Positions 29,696 through 38,288 are shown, counted from the first letter of the stretch. The stretch: DNA of 64,000 bases from Betaproteobacteria bacterium (GCA_947478805.1 CANJXQ010000004.1:1-64000); one strand, 5' to 3'. A program made the numbers and translations. The notes: a model not told the origin generated them from the letters alone.

Positions 29696-30620
29696 CGTCA
29701 TCTCCCTCACCCGTGTGTACGACGCCCCGTTGCAGGCGGTGTGGGATGCCTGGACGATCCCGGAAGAAGTGGCGCAGTGGTGGGGCCCGCGCGGGTTCAC
29801 CCTGACCACCCACAGCCGCGACCTGCGCACGGGCGGCCACTGGCACTACACCATGCACGGCCCCGACGGCACCGACTATGAAAACACCACGAAGTACCTC
29901 GAGGTGGTGCCGATGCAACGCATGGTGTACGACCACGGCGGCCACGCGGACCGCCCACCCCTTTTCAGAGTGAATGCCCTTTTCACCGAACGCGACGGGC
30001 GAACGCAGCTCGACATGAGCATGTCGTTCGCGACGCCTGAAATCGCCGAGGAGATGAGCAGCTTCATCAAGAAAGCCGGCGGCGAATCGACGTGGGACCG
30101 GCTCGCCGAATACCTCGGCAAGCACCACGCGGGCAAGGAGCAGTTCTTCATCGCGCGCAGCTTCGACGTGGGCATCGAGCGCATGTACGACATGTGGACC
30201 GACCCCGAGCACATGGCCCAATGGCTGCCGCCCACCGGCGCCACCATGAGTTTCATGCGGGCCGAGCCGCGGGTCGGCGCCACGTCGTTCTATGCGATGA
30301 AATTCGGAGACGGCCCCGCCATCTACGGCCTGATCCGTTACCTCGAACTCAACAAGCCCACCCGCCTCGTCTATACGCAACAGTTCTGCGACGAAAGCGA
30401 GAAGCCCACCCGCCCGCCCTTCTTCCAGGATTGGCCCTTGTGCATGTTATCGACGGTGGAACTCGCGGCCGAAGGCCCGGACCGCACGCGTGTGACCGTG
30501 CGCTGGGAACCGCAGGAAGCCAACACCGCGGACCTTGCCGAATTCATCACGCAGCGTTCCGGCATGACGATGGGCTGGACTGGCAGCTTTGACAAGCTGG
30601 AGGCTGTGCTGGGGGGTTGA
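29673..30620 (+). CDS. Tandem AHSA1/SRPBCC domain protein
   Basis: The 315-residue protein holds two AHSA1-type START-like domains. The first (about 8-150) starts SLTRVYDAPLQAVWDAWTIPEEVAQWWGPRGF. The second (about 160-312) starts FIARSFDVGIERMYDMWTDPEHMAQWLPPTG. Each forms a hydrophobic cavity for small ligands in this superfamily. Most ArsR-linked AHSA1 proteins have a single domain, so the two-domain form is notable. It is translationally coupled to arsR. Ligand and reaction are not known. Confidence 0.88.
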   Translation: MAEKSKTNVISLTRVYDAPLQAVWDAWTIPEEVAQWWGPRGFTLTTHSRDLRTGGHWHYTMHGPDGTDYENTTKYLEVVPMQRMVYDHGGHADRPPLFRVNALFTERDGRTQLDMSMSFATPEIAEEMSSFIKKAGGESTWDRLAEYLGKHHAGKEQFFIARSFDVGIERMYDMWTDPEHMAQWLPPTGATMSFMRAEPRVGATSFYAMKFGDGPAIYGLIRYLELNKPTRLVYTQQFCDESEKPTRPPFFQDWPLCMLSTVELAAEGPDRTRVTVRWEPQEANTADLAEFITQRSGMTMGWTGSFDKLEAVLGG

Positions 30621-30721
30621 GCCCGACCGGGAATGATTTCAGTCAGTTGGGCACGTATCCCGCGACTTACCCCTACTTGACCATGAATGGCGGAGTCCGA
30701 CATGCTCGTCTCCTTGGGTCT

Positions 30722-31030
30722 CTAGGAAGAATTCCTGTTCAGCAGCGTGAAGGATAGCCCGGCAGCCGCCGCCCCGAGCAGCGCACCCAGCACAAGACAC
30801 GCGAGCGACGCCCAGGCCGGCCAGTTGTACAAGGGCACGACCCCGAACCCGAAGGCGAGCGCCAGCGACAGGATCGCCGCCCCCACGCCGCAGGCCGCGC
30901 CCAGGATGGCGAGTGTCGCCACGCGCAGGGCTGGGCCCGACTTGAGAAAGAACTTCGCCACGAACCAGGACGCGAGCATCGCAACGCCAAGGGCAAGGCC
31001 GGCCAGCAGGGTGAAAGTCACCGAGTTCAT
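30722..31030 (-). CDS. Small membrane protein of unknown function
   Basis: The 102-residue product has three or four predicted membrane segments (about residues 4-28, 36-60 and 70-95) rich in Ala, Leu and Gly, ending LLNRNSS. I recognise no family. It lies 43 nt downstream of the HxlR regulator on the same strand and may be its target or operon partner. The composition is simple enough that the call depends on its clean frame and position. Confidence 0.5.
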   Translation of the reverse strand: MNSVTFTLLAGLALGVAMLASWFVAKFFLKSGPALRVATLAILGAACGVGAAILSLALAFGFGVVPLYNWPAWASLACLVLGALLGAAAAGLSFTLLNRNSS

Positions 31031-31072
31031 GCGGCGGGCGTCAGTTCATGGCGCGTCAATGGTCGGCCGGGA

Positions 31073-31522
31073 CTAGGACAGGTAATCCGCAAGGATCGCC
31101 TCCCCGCGCCGCACCTGCCCGATGACCTTCTGGCTGATCTTGCGATTGTCCTTGCGGATGAGTTCCGTCAGGCGCCCGATGCGCTTCGCCTCCGAGCGGC
31201 TGTCGTGCTTCGCGCTCCACAACACCATCTCGAACAGCAGCGGAACGAGGTCAAGGCCCTGCCCGGTGAGCGAATAGACGTCCTTGCGGCCGTCGGCTTC
31301 ATCGCCCTTTCCCTCGAGGATGCCCTCATCGACAAGGTGCGCGAGGCGCGTGGCGAGGATGTTGGTCGCGAACCCCTCCTCCGACTTGAGGAACTCCCCG
31401 TACGTGTGCTTCCCGCGAAAGACGATGTCCCGCAGGATCAGCAACGCCCAGCGATCGCCGAAGGCCTCCAGCCCGTAGTTGATGGGGCAATGCGACCGCA
31501 ACCCACCCCTGGTTTTCTTCAT
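31073..31522 (-). CDS. HxlR-family transcriptional regulator
   Basis: The 149-residue protein has the HxlR winged helix: CPINYGLEAFGDRWALLILRDIVFRGKHTYGEFLKSEEGFATNILATRLAHLVDEGIL, followed by the wing DGRKDVYSLTGQGLDLVPLL. The lone early Cys in the SHCPI motif is where HxlR proteins often sense redox or electrophiles. ATG 31522 is preferred to the track's GTG 31546 because GAAGGGA lies upstream at good spacing. Targets are unknown. Confidence 0.88.
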   Translation of the reverse strand: MKKTRGGLRSHCPINYGLEAFGDRWALLILRDIVFRGKHTYGEFLKSEEGFATNILATRLAHLVDEGILEGKGDEADGRKDVYSLTGQGLDLVPLLFEMVLWSAKHDSRSEAKRIGRLTELIRKDNRKISQKVIGQVRRGEAILADYLS

Positions 31523-31840
31523 GCGCGTGATCCCTTCATGTGCCACCCGTCATTTTGACCTGCCGCCCCGCCGCCCGCCTTCGCGCCCATCCTGGCGCCC
31601 CGAATCCGGCCACGATAGTTTACTTGCAGCCTGCGCGAGTACGTGGAAACCGGCACGGGCCGCCCCGCGCCGAACGACCTGAAGACCGACAACTGGAACT
31701 AGCGTTGCCGGCGTTCGCGGACGCCGCCCTGCTCTTGCCTGCGAAGTGCCTGGCGCGCGTGGGTGCGGCACCGCACGGAATCGGCACGGGCAGCCATCGG
31801 ACAATGAGGCACACGGGGCCCTGCCCTGCGCAACCCCACA
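31523..31840. other. Gap between divergent hxlR-type and SOUL genes
   Basis: No complete gene is seen. At 31631-31702 a 23-residue frame ending in TAG (LREYVETGTG...KTDNWN) has protein-like composition but is preceded in frame by a stop, so it could be the tail of a decayed gene. The remainder is GC-rich with no clear promoter. Confidence 0.35.
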
Positions 31841-32566
31841 ATGGCCAACCGAAAGGGCCTGAATGTGTCCACGATTCCTCGAGCAATTCGTCGAAGCCTG
31901 TGGTTGGCGGCCATTGCGGCAATGGGATGCATTCCTTACGGAGCAGCAATGGCCATAGAAGAACCCGCATTCGAGAAGCTGGAGACAGTCGATAACATCG
32001 AGATCCGGCAGTATCGACCGACCATCGTGGCGGAGACCTTTGTCCCGGGCAGCATGGACTCGGCCTCGAGCGACGGATTCCGGCTGATTGCCGACTACAT
32101 CTTCGGCAACAACCTCTCGGTGAACAAGGCCGCGGGCAAACCCTCCGAGAAAATCGCCATGACGGCGCCGGTGCTGGTCGAGCCTGCCGCCCGCCCCGAA
32201 AAGATCGCCATGACCGCCCCCGTGAGCGTCGAACCCCTGGGCGATGCCGCCAACGGGCTGATGCACAGCAAGCGCTGGCGCATTCAATTCTCGATGCCCC
32301 GCGAATATTCCATGGCAACGCTGCCCAAGCCGCGCAATCCCGCCGTCTCGCTGAGGGAGGTGCCGGGCAAACGCTACGTGGTGCTGGTGTTCTCCGGGTT
32401 CGCGGGCGAAGAAAAGGTGCAGAAGAAAACCGACGAACTCCTCGCCTGGCTCAAGGCCAATGGCAGGACCGCCATCGCCACACCCCAACTGGCGCGCTAC
32501 AACCCGCCCTGGTCACTGCCCTTCCTGCGGCGAAACGAAATCCTTGTGGAGATTGCGGCGCCTTGA
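31841..32566 (+). CDS. SOUL family haem-binding protein
   Basis: The 241-residue protein has an N-terminal signal-like segment (RSLWLAAIAAMGCIPYGAAMA) and a SOUL domain: AFEKLETVDNIEIRQYRPTIVAET, FRLIADYIFGNN, EKIAMTAPV, RYVVLVFSGFAGEEKV and ARYNPPWSLPFLRRNEILVEI. The EKIAMTAPV motif occurs twice, 17 residues apart. SOUL proteins bind haem or porphyrins. The exported location is predicted from the N-terminus. Neighbours give no pathway. Confidence 0.9.
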   Translation: MANRKGLNVSTIPRAIRRSLWLAAIAAMGCIPYGAAMAIEEPAFEKLETVDNIEIRQYRPTIVAETFVPGSMDSASSDGFRLIADYIFGNNLSVNKAAGKPSEKIAMTAPVLVEPAARPEKIAMTAPVSVEPLGDAANGLMHSKRWRIQFSMPREYSMATLPKPRNPAVSLREVPGKRYVVLVFSGFAGEEKVQKKTDELLAWLKANGRTAIATPQLARYNPPWSLPFLRRNEILVEIAAP

Positions 32567-32588
32567 CGCCGGGCCGCGGGGAATGCGC

Positions 32589-32672
32589 GCCTCACAACCC
32601 TCGCTTCACTACCCGCGCTTCACATCCCGCATTTCATAGCGCCCGCTTCACAATCCCCGCTTCACAATCCAA
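32589..32672. repeat. 14-nt tandem repeat, six degenerate units
   Basis: Six consecutive 14-base units related to GCTTCACAATCCCC fill this interval: GCCTCACAACCCTC, GCTTCACTACCCGC, GCTTCACATCCCGC, ATTTCATAGCGCCC, GCTTCACAATCCCC, GCTTCACAATCCAA. They lie between two convergent genes. The last unit contains the stop codon of the GST gene. Confidence 0.85.
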
Positions 32673-33492
32673 GCTCTTCGTCCGTCGCGCTATGCCCGTA
32701 CTTGTTCCGCGGCGGCCAGGGCCGCGAGCGCCAGTCCGGCTCGAACGTAAAGGACGACTTGCTGCGCCCGGGCAGCAGCGCGCCGTTGCCGGCACCCCTG
32801 GCGTAGTCGTAGTAGAGCTTGACGATCTCCTCGCGCGTGACCTGCTGCGCGGCCGGATGCGCAAGGCACGCATCGCGCCACCTGCGTACACGCGCGTAGG
32901 CCTCCTCCATCGGCAGCTCGAAATCCTCGTAGTACTCGAGGAACCAGAAGCGCATGAAGAACGGGGTGAACACGGTCTCGGCCCAGCCGAACTCCTCGAA
33001 AAGGAAAGTGCCGGACGGGGAATGCTCCATGAGGAAGTCGTTCAGCTTCGCGTACTGCTTCAGCATGCCTTCGCGCAGCGCGTCGCGCCGGCCGGCGTCC
33101 TGATTCATCACGAACACGTAGCCCTGCGTGCAGAACTCGCCCTCCAGCTTCGAGAGCATGTTCTCCACCGCGCGCCGGTACGGATCGCGCTGCGCAACGG
33201 GCCGCTCGGGGTAGAGGTCCTCGAGGTACTGCATGATCACGAGACTCTCCTTCAGGATGCGCCCGTCGGCGGTCTCGAGGATGGGCAGCGCCGTGGTGCC
33301 GCGGGTCTTCTGCAGCAGCCAGTCGGGGCGCGGCCGGGTGATGTCCACCACGCCGAAGGCCACGTCGTCGCGGCGCCCTTTCAGCGCCAGCAGGATCTCC
33401 AGCCGCTGGCAGAAGGGGCAGACGGGGATGTGGTGCACGGTCATTCGGCCGGGGGCGGTCATGGGTGTGGCAAGTCCTGAGGATTGCGGCAT
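32662..33492 (-). CDS. Glutathione S-transferase family protein
   Basis: The 276-residue protein has an N-terminal thioredoxin-like domain with the Cys motif HHIPVCPFCQRLEILLALKG, TALPILETADGRILKESLVIMQYLEDLYP (glutathione-binding and Ser/Glu motif), and a C-terminal helical domain. The CPFC motif suggests an omega-like, thiol-transferase-capable GST. About 35 extra C-terminal residues (GRSKSSFTFEPDWRSRPWPPRN) are unusual for the family. The start could be ATG 33492 or 33462. Confidence 0.85.
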   Translation of the reverse strand: MPQSSGLATPMTAPGRMTVHHIPVCPFCQRLEILLALKGRRDDVAFGVVDITRPRPDWLLQKTRGTTALPILETADGRILKESLVIMQYLEDLYPERPVAQRDPYRRAVENMLSKLEGEFCTQGYVFVMNQDAGRRDALREGMLKQYAKLNDFLMEHSPSGTFLFEEFGWAETVFTPFFMRFWFLEYYEDFELPMEEAYARVRRWRDACLAHPAAQQVTREEIVKLYYDYARGAGNGALLPGRSKSSFTFEPDWRSRPWPPRNKYGHSATDEELGL

Positions 33493-33658
33493 CGTGAGAT
33501 TGCGAGCCTGGATGCTACCCCACCGGATCGGACGTCCGAGCATAACGAGCGGGGATGAATCAGGCCGGGCGCTTCCACATCGGCGGCACGATCTTTACGC
33601 CTCCCCAGCAGGGACAGACCACGCTTTCGAGATCTCCAAAGTCTGGCGGGCCCGTCGC

Positions 33659-34414
33659 TCAGGGGGTGAAGCGCCGCCCGCGCAGCTCGAAGCGCACCGA
33701 CAGGCGATCCTGCACCTGGATGATGCCGCCCAGTAGCGCGAACGGCATGATGCCGAAATCGCTTTGCAGCACGCTGAATGCGCCGCGCGCGACGATGGCA
33801 TCCCGCTCGACCTCCAGCTGCACGGGAAGCTGCTGCTTGCGCGTGACCCCGTGCAGGGTGATGGCGATCTCCATGTCATCCCCCGCGCGTGCGGCAGCGT
33901 CCACAGCCTGCCGCACCTGCACCACGAGGCGCGGATAGCGCTCCGCCTGCAATACACGCTCGAGCATGTTGATGCGCGTGCCTTCGATGTCGGCTGTCGA
34001 GGGCTGGGTGTCGAATCCGGCCGCCTTGCGCAACTCGGCATCGTCGACAATCAGGCGATCGAGCGGCACGGTGAGATCGGCGCGGCGCTGTCCGAGCGTG
34101 ACATAGCCTTGCACGCCGCGGCTGGACACGACATGGTCGTGTCCCAGTCGCGCCAGCGGGCCGCCGCGGCGCACTTCAATCGCCACCAGCGAGCGCTCGG
34201 GCTCGATGCGATAGACGGCTTCGCCACGCGCAGCCGCCTGCCGGTAGTCGACATCCGGGAATCCGGGCGGCGCCTCCTGCGCCACCGGCGCCCCCGCAGG
34301 CCGCGGGCCCTGCGGTGCGCAGGATGCCAACAGCAGGACCGAACCCAAGGCCAGCGCCAGGCCGAAAGGACGGCGGCGATTGCTGCCGCGCCCCACGCCG
34401 GGACGCTCAGCCAT
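33659..34414 (-). CDS. YceI-family lipoprotein
   Basis: The 251-residue precursor has a lipoprotein signal peptide with lipobox LLASC (Cys near residue 32). It then has a Pro/Ala linker and a YceI-like lipocalin-fold beta-barrel (SLVAIEVRRGGPLARLGHDHVVSS, MEIAITLHGVTRKQQLPVQLEV, SDFGIMPFALLGGIIQVQDRLSVRFEL). YceI proteins bind polyisoprenoids or quinone-like lipids in the periplasm. Its start overlaps the end of the upstream YceI gene by 8 nt. Confidence 0.87.
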   Translation of the reverse strand: MAERPGVGRGSNRRRPFGLALALGSVLLLASCAPQGPRPAGAPVAQEAPPGFPDVDYRQAAARGEAVYRIEPERSLVAIEVRRGGPLARLGHDHVVSSRGVQGYVTLGQRRADLTVPLDRLIVDDAELRKAAGFDTQPSTADIEGTRINMLERVLQAERYPRLVVQVRQAVDAAARAGDDMEIAITLHGVTRKQQLPVQLEVERDAIVARGAFSVLQSDFGIMPFALLGGIIQVQDRLSVRFELRGRRFTP

Positions 34415-35000
34415 CGCTGCGCAGTCGCACGCGGAACTTCACGCGCACCTCCGCGCCGATCACATTGGTTGCTGCCCACTCCCCGCTGCCAATGCCGAAT
34501 GCACTGCGGCGCAGGGCGAATTCGCCCTCCATGCCGGCAAATGTGCCCCTGGCCCCGGCCGGTGCCGGCACAGCGCTCCAAGTAAAGGGCACCTCCACCG
34601 CCTGCTGCACGCCCTTGAGGGTGAGTGCTCCGCGCGCGACATAGCGGTTGGCCTCGATACGACGAATGTCGGTGGCGCGGAATTCCGCCTGCGGGAAGCG
34701 CCCGAAGTCGAACCACTCCGCGCCGCGAATGGCGTTGTTGATATCCGTGCTGTTCATGTCGGCGCTGCTGATCTTGATATTGACTTCGAGACGGCTGTCG
34801 GCGGGCTTGTCGGGATCGAACCGCAGGCGCGTGTCGAATTCGCGGAACACCCCCGGTGCAGACGTCTTCTCGAACAAGGCGGTGAACTCAAGGCGGCTGC
34901 CCGCGGCCTCCATGCGCCAGTCGGCGGCCCGCGCCGGCGCTGCTGCCGCTGCCAACAACAAGGCGAGACAGTGAACCGCAGTGAGCGCTCGGCGAATCAT
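34407..35000 (-). CDS. YceI-family periplasmic protein
   Basis: The 197-residue precursor starts at MIRRALTAVHCLALLLAAAAAPARAADW, a clear signal peptide. The YceI domain has SRLEFTALFEKTSAPGVFREFDTRLRFD, SRLEVNIKISSADMNSTD, WFDFGRFPQAEFRATDI and SAFGIGSGEWAATNVIGAEVRVKFRV. The ATG overlaps the stop of the cytochrome b561 gene as ATGA. The pairing of b561 and YceI is common in Proteobacteria; two YceI genes in a row are less so. Confidence 0.92.
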   Translation of the reverse strand: MIRRALTAVHCLALLLAAAAAPARAADWRMEAAGSRLEFTALFEKTSAPGVFREFDTRLRFDPDKPADSRLEVNIKISSADMNSTDINNAIRGAEWFDFGRFPQAEFRATDIRRIEANRYVARGALTLKGVQQAVEVPFTWSAVPAPAGARGTFAGMEGEFALRRSAFGIGSGEWAATNVIGAEVRVKFRVRLRSDG

Positions 35001-35557
35001 GTTCGCGGTGGCCCGAACAGCATGCGAGACAGCACCTCGTCGCGCTTGACGAAGTGGTGGCGGAGAGCCGCGCCCGCATGCACCACCACGAGCAACGAGA
35101 GCAGAGAGAACAACACGAAATGGGCATTCTCGGCGGTGCCGGCAAGCGCGGGACTGGGCGCGACGATCGCCGGTAGCGGCAACAGCCAGAAAATGCTGAA
35201 CGGCACGTTGGCGGCCGAATTGATGACCCAGCCATTGACGGGCAACAGGATCAGTAACACGTAGAAGAGCCCGTGGCTTGCTCGCGCACCCAGGCGCTCG
35301 ATGCCGGACATGCCCGCGGACAATGCAGGCGTCGGGTTCACCATGCGCCAGATGAGCCGTAGCAGCACGAGCAGCAGGATGACAAAGCCCAGCGACTTGT
35401 GCCACACGAAGAGATCCAGCTTCATCGGCGAGAGTCGCCAGGCCGATGCCGCAAGGCCCAACGCCACCTGAACGAGCACCAGCGCAGCCACAGCCCAGTG
35501 GAAGAACCGCGCCAGGCTGCCCCACGACTCCCTGGAGTTGCGCAGCATCGGGGGCAT
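34997..35557 (-). CDS. Cytochrome b561 (diheme membrane protein)
   Basis: The 186-residue protein has four membrane helices. Haem-ligand His residues are in LARFFHWAVAALVLVQVALG, FVWHKSLGFVILLL, ASHGLFYVLLILLPVNGWV and VHAGAALRHHFVKRD. The family oxidises ubiquinol or transfers electrons across the inner membrane. The start overlaps the preceding methyltransferase stop as TGATG, and its own stop overlaps yceI as ATGA, so translation of the whole set is coupled. Confidence 0.93.
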   Translation of the reverse strand: MPPMLRNSRESWGSLARFFHWAVAALVLVQVALGLAASAWRLSPMKLDLFVWHKSLGFVILLLVLLRLIWRMVNPTPALSAGMSGIERLGARASHGLFYVLLILLPVNGWVINSAANVPFSIFWLLPLPAIVAPSPALAGTAENAHFVLFSLLSLLVVVHAGAALRHHFVKRDEVLSRMLFGPPRT

Positions 35558-36420
35558 CAGCCCGGGGTTGGGCCGACCTTCAGCGCGCGCCAGCGCGAAT
35601 TGCTATCGCCGCGGATCTGTTGCCCGGCGATGCGGCCATTGGTGACATGGCCCTGGAACAGCAGCGTCTCATTGCCCGTGTCGACGCGAAAGGACAGGTA
35701 ATTCGATTTCAGGAACGGCCGCTCGATGGGCAGCACCTTGTCGCGCAGCTTCAAGGTTCCGTCGAAACGCTGGTTGTGCTGCGACAGGGCGAATTCCACT
35801 TCCGTACTGCCGCGCGCGGTGCGCACCTGCGAACGCCAGCGTCCTTCCACGCGCGCCGGCACCACCCACGCGTAGATGGTGCTCTCCTTGACCGCGCCCA
35901 CCGGCTTCTCGGGCACCGGGATGGTTTCCTGCGCATCGGCTTCCCAGTCGCCGATGCCATAGTCGTGCGACACGATGCGCGTGCCCGGCCGCAGTGCCAG
36001 CAGGCGCGATTTCAGCGCCGCGTTGTATTCCGGCAGAAGGTAAATCGTCACCACGGAGGCCTGGCCGAGGTCGGTCTTGAAAATGTCCTGCTGGTAAAAG
36101 GCCGTGCTGCCCGACACGCCTTCGCGCGCCGCATTGTCCGTTGCAAGCTTCACCAACCGCGGGTCGTAATCGACGCCGAAGCCGCGCGCATGCAATTCCT
36201 TTGCGGCAGTGATGATGATGCGCCCGTCACCGGAGCCCAGGTCGATCAGGAAATCCTTGGACTGCACGCCGGCCATGCGCAGCATGGTATCGACCACGAT
36301 GCGCGGGGAAGGGACATAGGGCGTTTCTTCGGTGATCCGGGGCTCGGCTTCGGCTGCGCATGCCGGCGTTGCAAGCAACGCGCCCAGTGCCATCAGACAG
36401 GCTGCAAAAAGTCGGTTCAA
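35557..36420 (-). CDS. Exported SAM-dependent methyltransferase-like protein
   Basis: The likely start is a TTG at 36420 with GAGGA eight bases upstream, giving a 287-residue precursor with a signal peptide (LFAACLMALGALLATPACA). The track's longer start at 36789 overlaps the MaoC gene. The fold has class I motif I (DFLIDLGSGDGRIIITAAKE), FGVDYDP, and post-I/IV strands (VVTIYLLPEYNAALKSRLL). It ends in a beta-rich C-terminal segment (EGRWRSQVRTARGS...FDGTLKL...HVTNGRIAG). A methyltransferase in the periplasm has no obvious SAM supply, so the activity is uncertain. Confidence 0.8.
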   Translation of the reverse strand: MNRLFAACLMALGALLATPACAAEAEPRITEETPYVPSPRIVVDTMLRMAGVQSKDFLIDLGSGDGRIIITAAKELHARGFGVDYDPRLVKLATDNAAREGVSGSTAFYQQDIFKTDLGQASVVTIYLLPEYNAALKSRLLALRPGTRIVSHDYGIGDWEADAQETIPVPEKPVGAVKESTIYAWVVPARVEGRWRSQVRTARGSTEVEFALSQHNQRFDGTLKLRDKVLPIERPFLKSNYLSFRVDTGNETLLFQGHVTNGRIAGQQIRGDSNSRWRALKVGPTPG

Positions 36421-36452
36421 CGATGCGTCCTCATCGAGTGGGGGAAAGCGGC

Positions 36453-37502
36453 CTAGTAGCCCGCCTTGGCATACGGCGTATCGGCATCGCGCCGGTACAC
36501 CAGCAAGCGGCGGCGATACGACAGCACCAGTTCGCGATCCTGATTGTACGCCCGGGTATCCACGGTCAGGATGCCCTCGTTGGGACGCGATTTGGATTCG
36601 CGCTTGTCGATGATGGTGGATTCCGCCTCCAGCGTATCGCCTTCGAACACCGGCACCGGCAGCTGGATGTCGGTCCAGCCCAGGTTGGCGACCACGCGCC
36701 CGAAGGTGCGCGTGCTGAGCGCCGTCACCGCGCCGATCACCCACGGCTCGCCGATGCGATAACGCCCGCCCTGGTGCGCGTCGATCCACGACGCATCGTG
36801 GAACTGCGGCGTCCAGTCGAAGGATCGGCGGGAGCGCTCGATGGCCTCGCTGCGGGTGAAGGTGCGACGCGGAAAGTGAATGAAGGTTTCATCGGCCTGG
36901 GCGTCCTCGAAGAACAGGCCGTACTGCTCGAGCAGGGCGCCATCCGGCTGCTCGCGGTAGGAAGAAAAACGCGGCTCGGCCACCGGCTCGGCCGATGTCG
37001 ACACGCCGGGAAACCGCCCGCGCCGGTAGATCTCGATGTCGTAGGTAAGGCTGGCCACCCGCGTGCCGTCGGCACGCGTCATGCCGGTCTTCACCTTGAG
37101 CGTGCCGCCGTCGGGGTGTTCGCCCGGCTCCACGGCGAGGATCTCGGAATCCGCATACAGCGTGTCGCCGCCGAACACCGGCGCGGTCATGGCGATTTCG
37201 TGGAACACCGGGATGCAGCGCTTGCGCCCGAAGGTCACGGCGGCCATGCCGATGGCACGCTGCAGCGTGATGGTGCTCACCATCAGCGGCTTGCCCCATG
37301 CCGTCTTGCCGGCGTAGTTGGCGTCGTAGTGCAGCATCGCCGAATTCATGGTGTCCAGCGACTCGTCGAGGTTGTCCTGCTGCGTCAGCGTCACGCCCGG
37401 CCGGTGCATGAAGCGCTGCCCGGCCTTGAAGTCCTCGAAATCCGCGCCGTAGCGCTCCTGGTAGCGCGCGGCGCCCACGCGATCGAAGTTGTAAAAGCTC
37501 AT
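36453..37502 (-). CDS. MaoC-family double hot-dog acyl-CoA hydratase
   Basis: The 349-residue protein contains two hot-dog domains. The first (about 18-165) has YGADFEDFKAGQRFMHRPG. The second (about 185-340) has GRYRIGEPWVIGAVTALSTRTFGR. Its length and two-domain form match mesaconyl-CoA hydratase-type enzymes. The ATG overlaps the gntR stop (ATGA). With the CaiB-type CoA transferase upstream, a pathway that activates and hydrates an unsaturated dicarboxylate is plausible but unproven. Confidence 0.83.
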   Translation of the reverse strand: MSFYNFDRVGAARYQERYGADFEDFKAGQRFMHRPGVTLTQQDNLDESLDTMNSAMLHYDANYAGKTAWGKPLMVSTITLQRAIGMAAVTFGRKRCIPVFHEIAMTAPVFGGDTLYADSEILAVEPGEHPDGGTLKVKTGMTRADGTRVASLTYDIEIYRRGRFPGVSTSAEPVAEPRFSSYREQPDGALLEQYGLFFEDAQADETFIHFPRRTFTRSEAIERSRRSFDWTPQFHDASWIDAHQGGRYRIGEPWVIGAVTALSTRTFGRVVANLGWTDIQLPVPVFEGDTLEAESTIIDKRESKSRPNEGILTVDTRAYNQDRELVLSYRRRLLVYRRDADTPYAKAGY

Positions 37503-38275
37503 GCCTTCCCCCTGGTTTGTCCCGCTTTCTCACCGACGGGCGCCACGCCCGCCCTGCGGCTGCGAAAATCGTAGATTGCCCGTCCCTTCGGGAACAGGCT
37601 GCGCGAATATAGCAACAGTCGCGATCCCGCGACGTAATACCAGCGCGATGTCACCAGCGCCGCATCGTTCGCCCTGGCACGCAGCAGCCGCGCCTGCCCC
37701 GATTTCAGGTTCACGGCATCGAAAGTCTGGCGGAACTCGGCGACCTCGTCGCCGGCGGCGGTTGCGATGTGCGATGCCAGAGAGCCGCTGCGGCCGTTCA
37801 TTTTCAGCGCGGCCCGGGCATGGCCCTCGGGCACATGATGGTAGGAAAGGCACACCGGTTCCCCGCTCGCGTGCACGCGCAACGCTTCCATCCTCAGCAG
37901 CCGCTCGCCGGCGGCGCAGCCGATCTCTTGCGCGAGGTCTTTGTTGGCCACGATCATCCGTTGCCGCAGCGGGCGGAAGCTAAGGTGCATCATGCCCTGG
38001 AGAAACTCCTCCACCGAACTGGCCGTGTGCACGAAGGGATCGACCGCCTGTGCGGACTCGACGCGCGTGCCGATGCCGGCGCGGCGCGACACCAGGCCGC
38101 GCGCCTGCAACTCCCGCATGGCCGCCCGCACCGTGATGCGCGACATGCCGCTGTCGCGGCACAGGTCCATCTCCGTGGGCAGAAGCGACCCGACCGGATA
38201 ACGCCCGGCCTCAATCGCGACGATCAATTCGCGCGCGAGGGCCGCGTACTGCGGGCCGCCGGCCCGGCGCGGCAT
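37499..38275 (-). CDS. GntR-family regulator, HutC/UTRA subfamily
   Basis: The 258-residue protein starts at MPRRAGGPQYAALARELIVAIEAGRYPVG. The N-terminal winged helix has LLPTEMDLCRDSGMSRITVRAAMRELQARGLVSRRAGIGTRV. The UTRA ligand domain (about 95-245) has LLRMEALRVHASGEPVCLSYHHVP. It lies between the CoA transferase and MaoC genes, overlapping the latter, so it probably controls this operon and perhaps the divergent Bug gene. The ligand is likely an acid or acyl-CoA of the pathway. Confidence 0.9.
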   Translation of the reverse strand: MPRRAGGPQYAALARELIVAIEAGRYPVGSLLPTEMDLCRDSGMSRITVRAAMRELQARGLVSRRAGIGTRVESAQAVDPFVHTASSVEEFLQGMMHLSFRPLRQRMIVANKDLAQEIGCAAGERLLRMEALRVHASGEPVCLSYHHVPEGHARAALKMNGRSGSLASHIATAAGDEVAEFRQTFDAVNLKSGQARLLRARANDAALVTSRWYYVAGSRLLLYSRSLFPKGRAIYDFRSRRAGVAPVGEKAGQTRGKA

Positions 38276-38288
38276 CAGGCGACTACCT

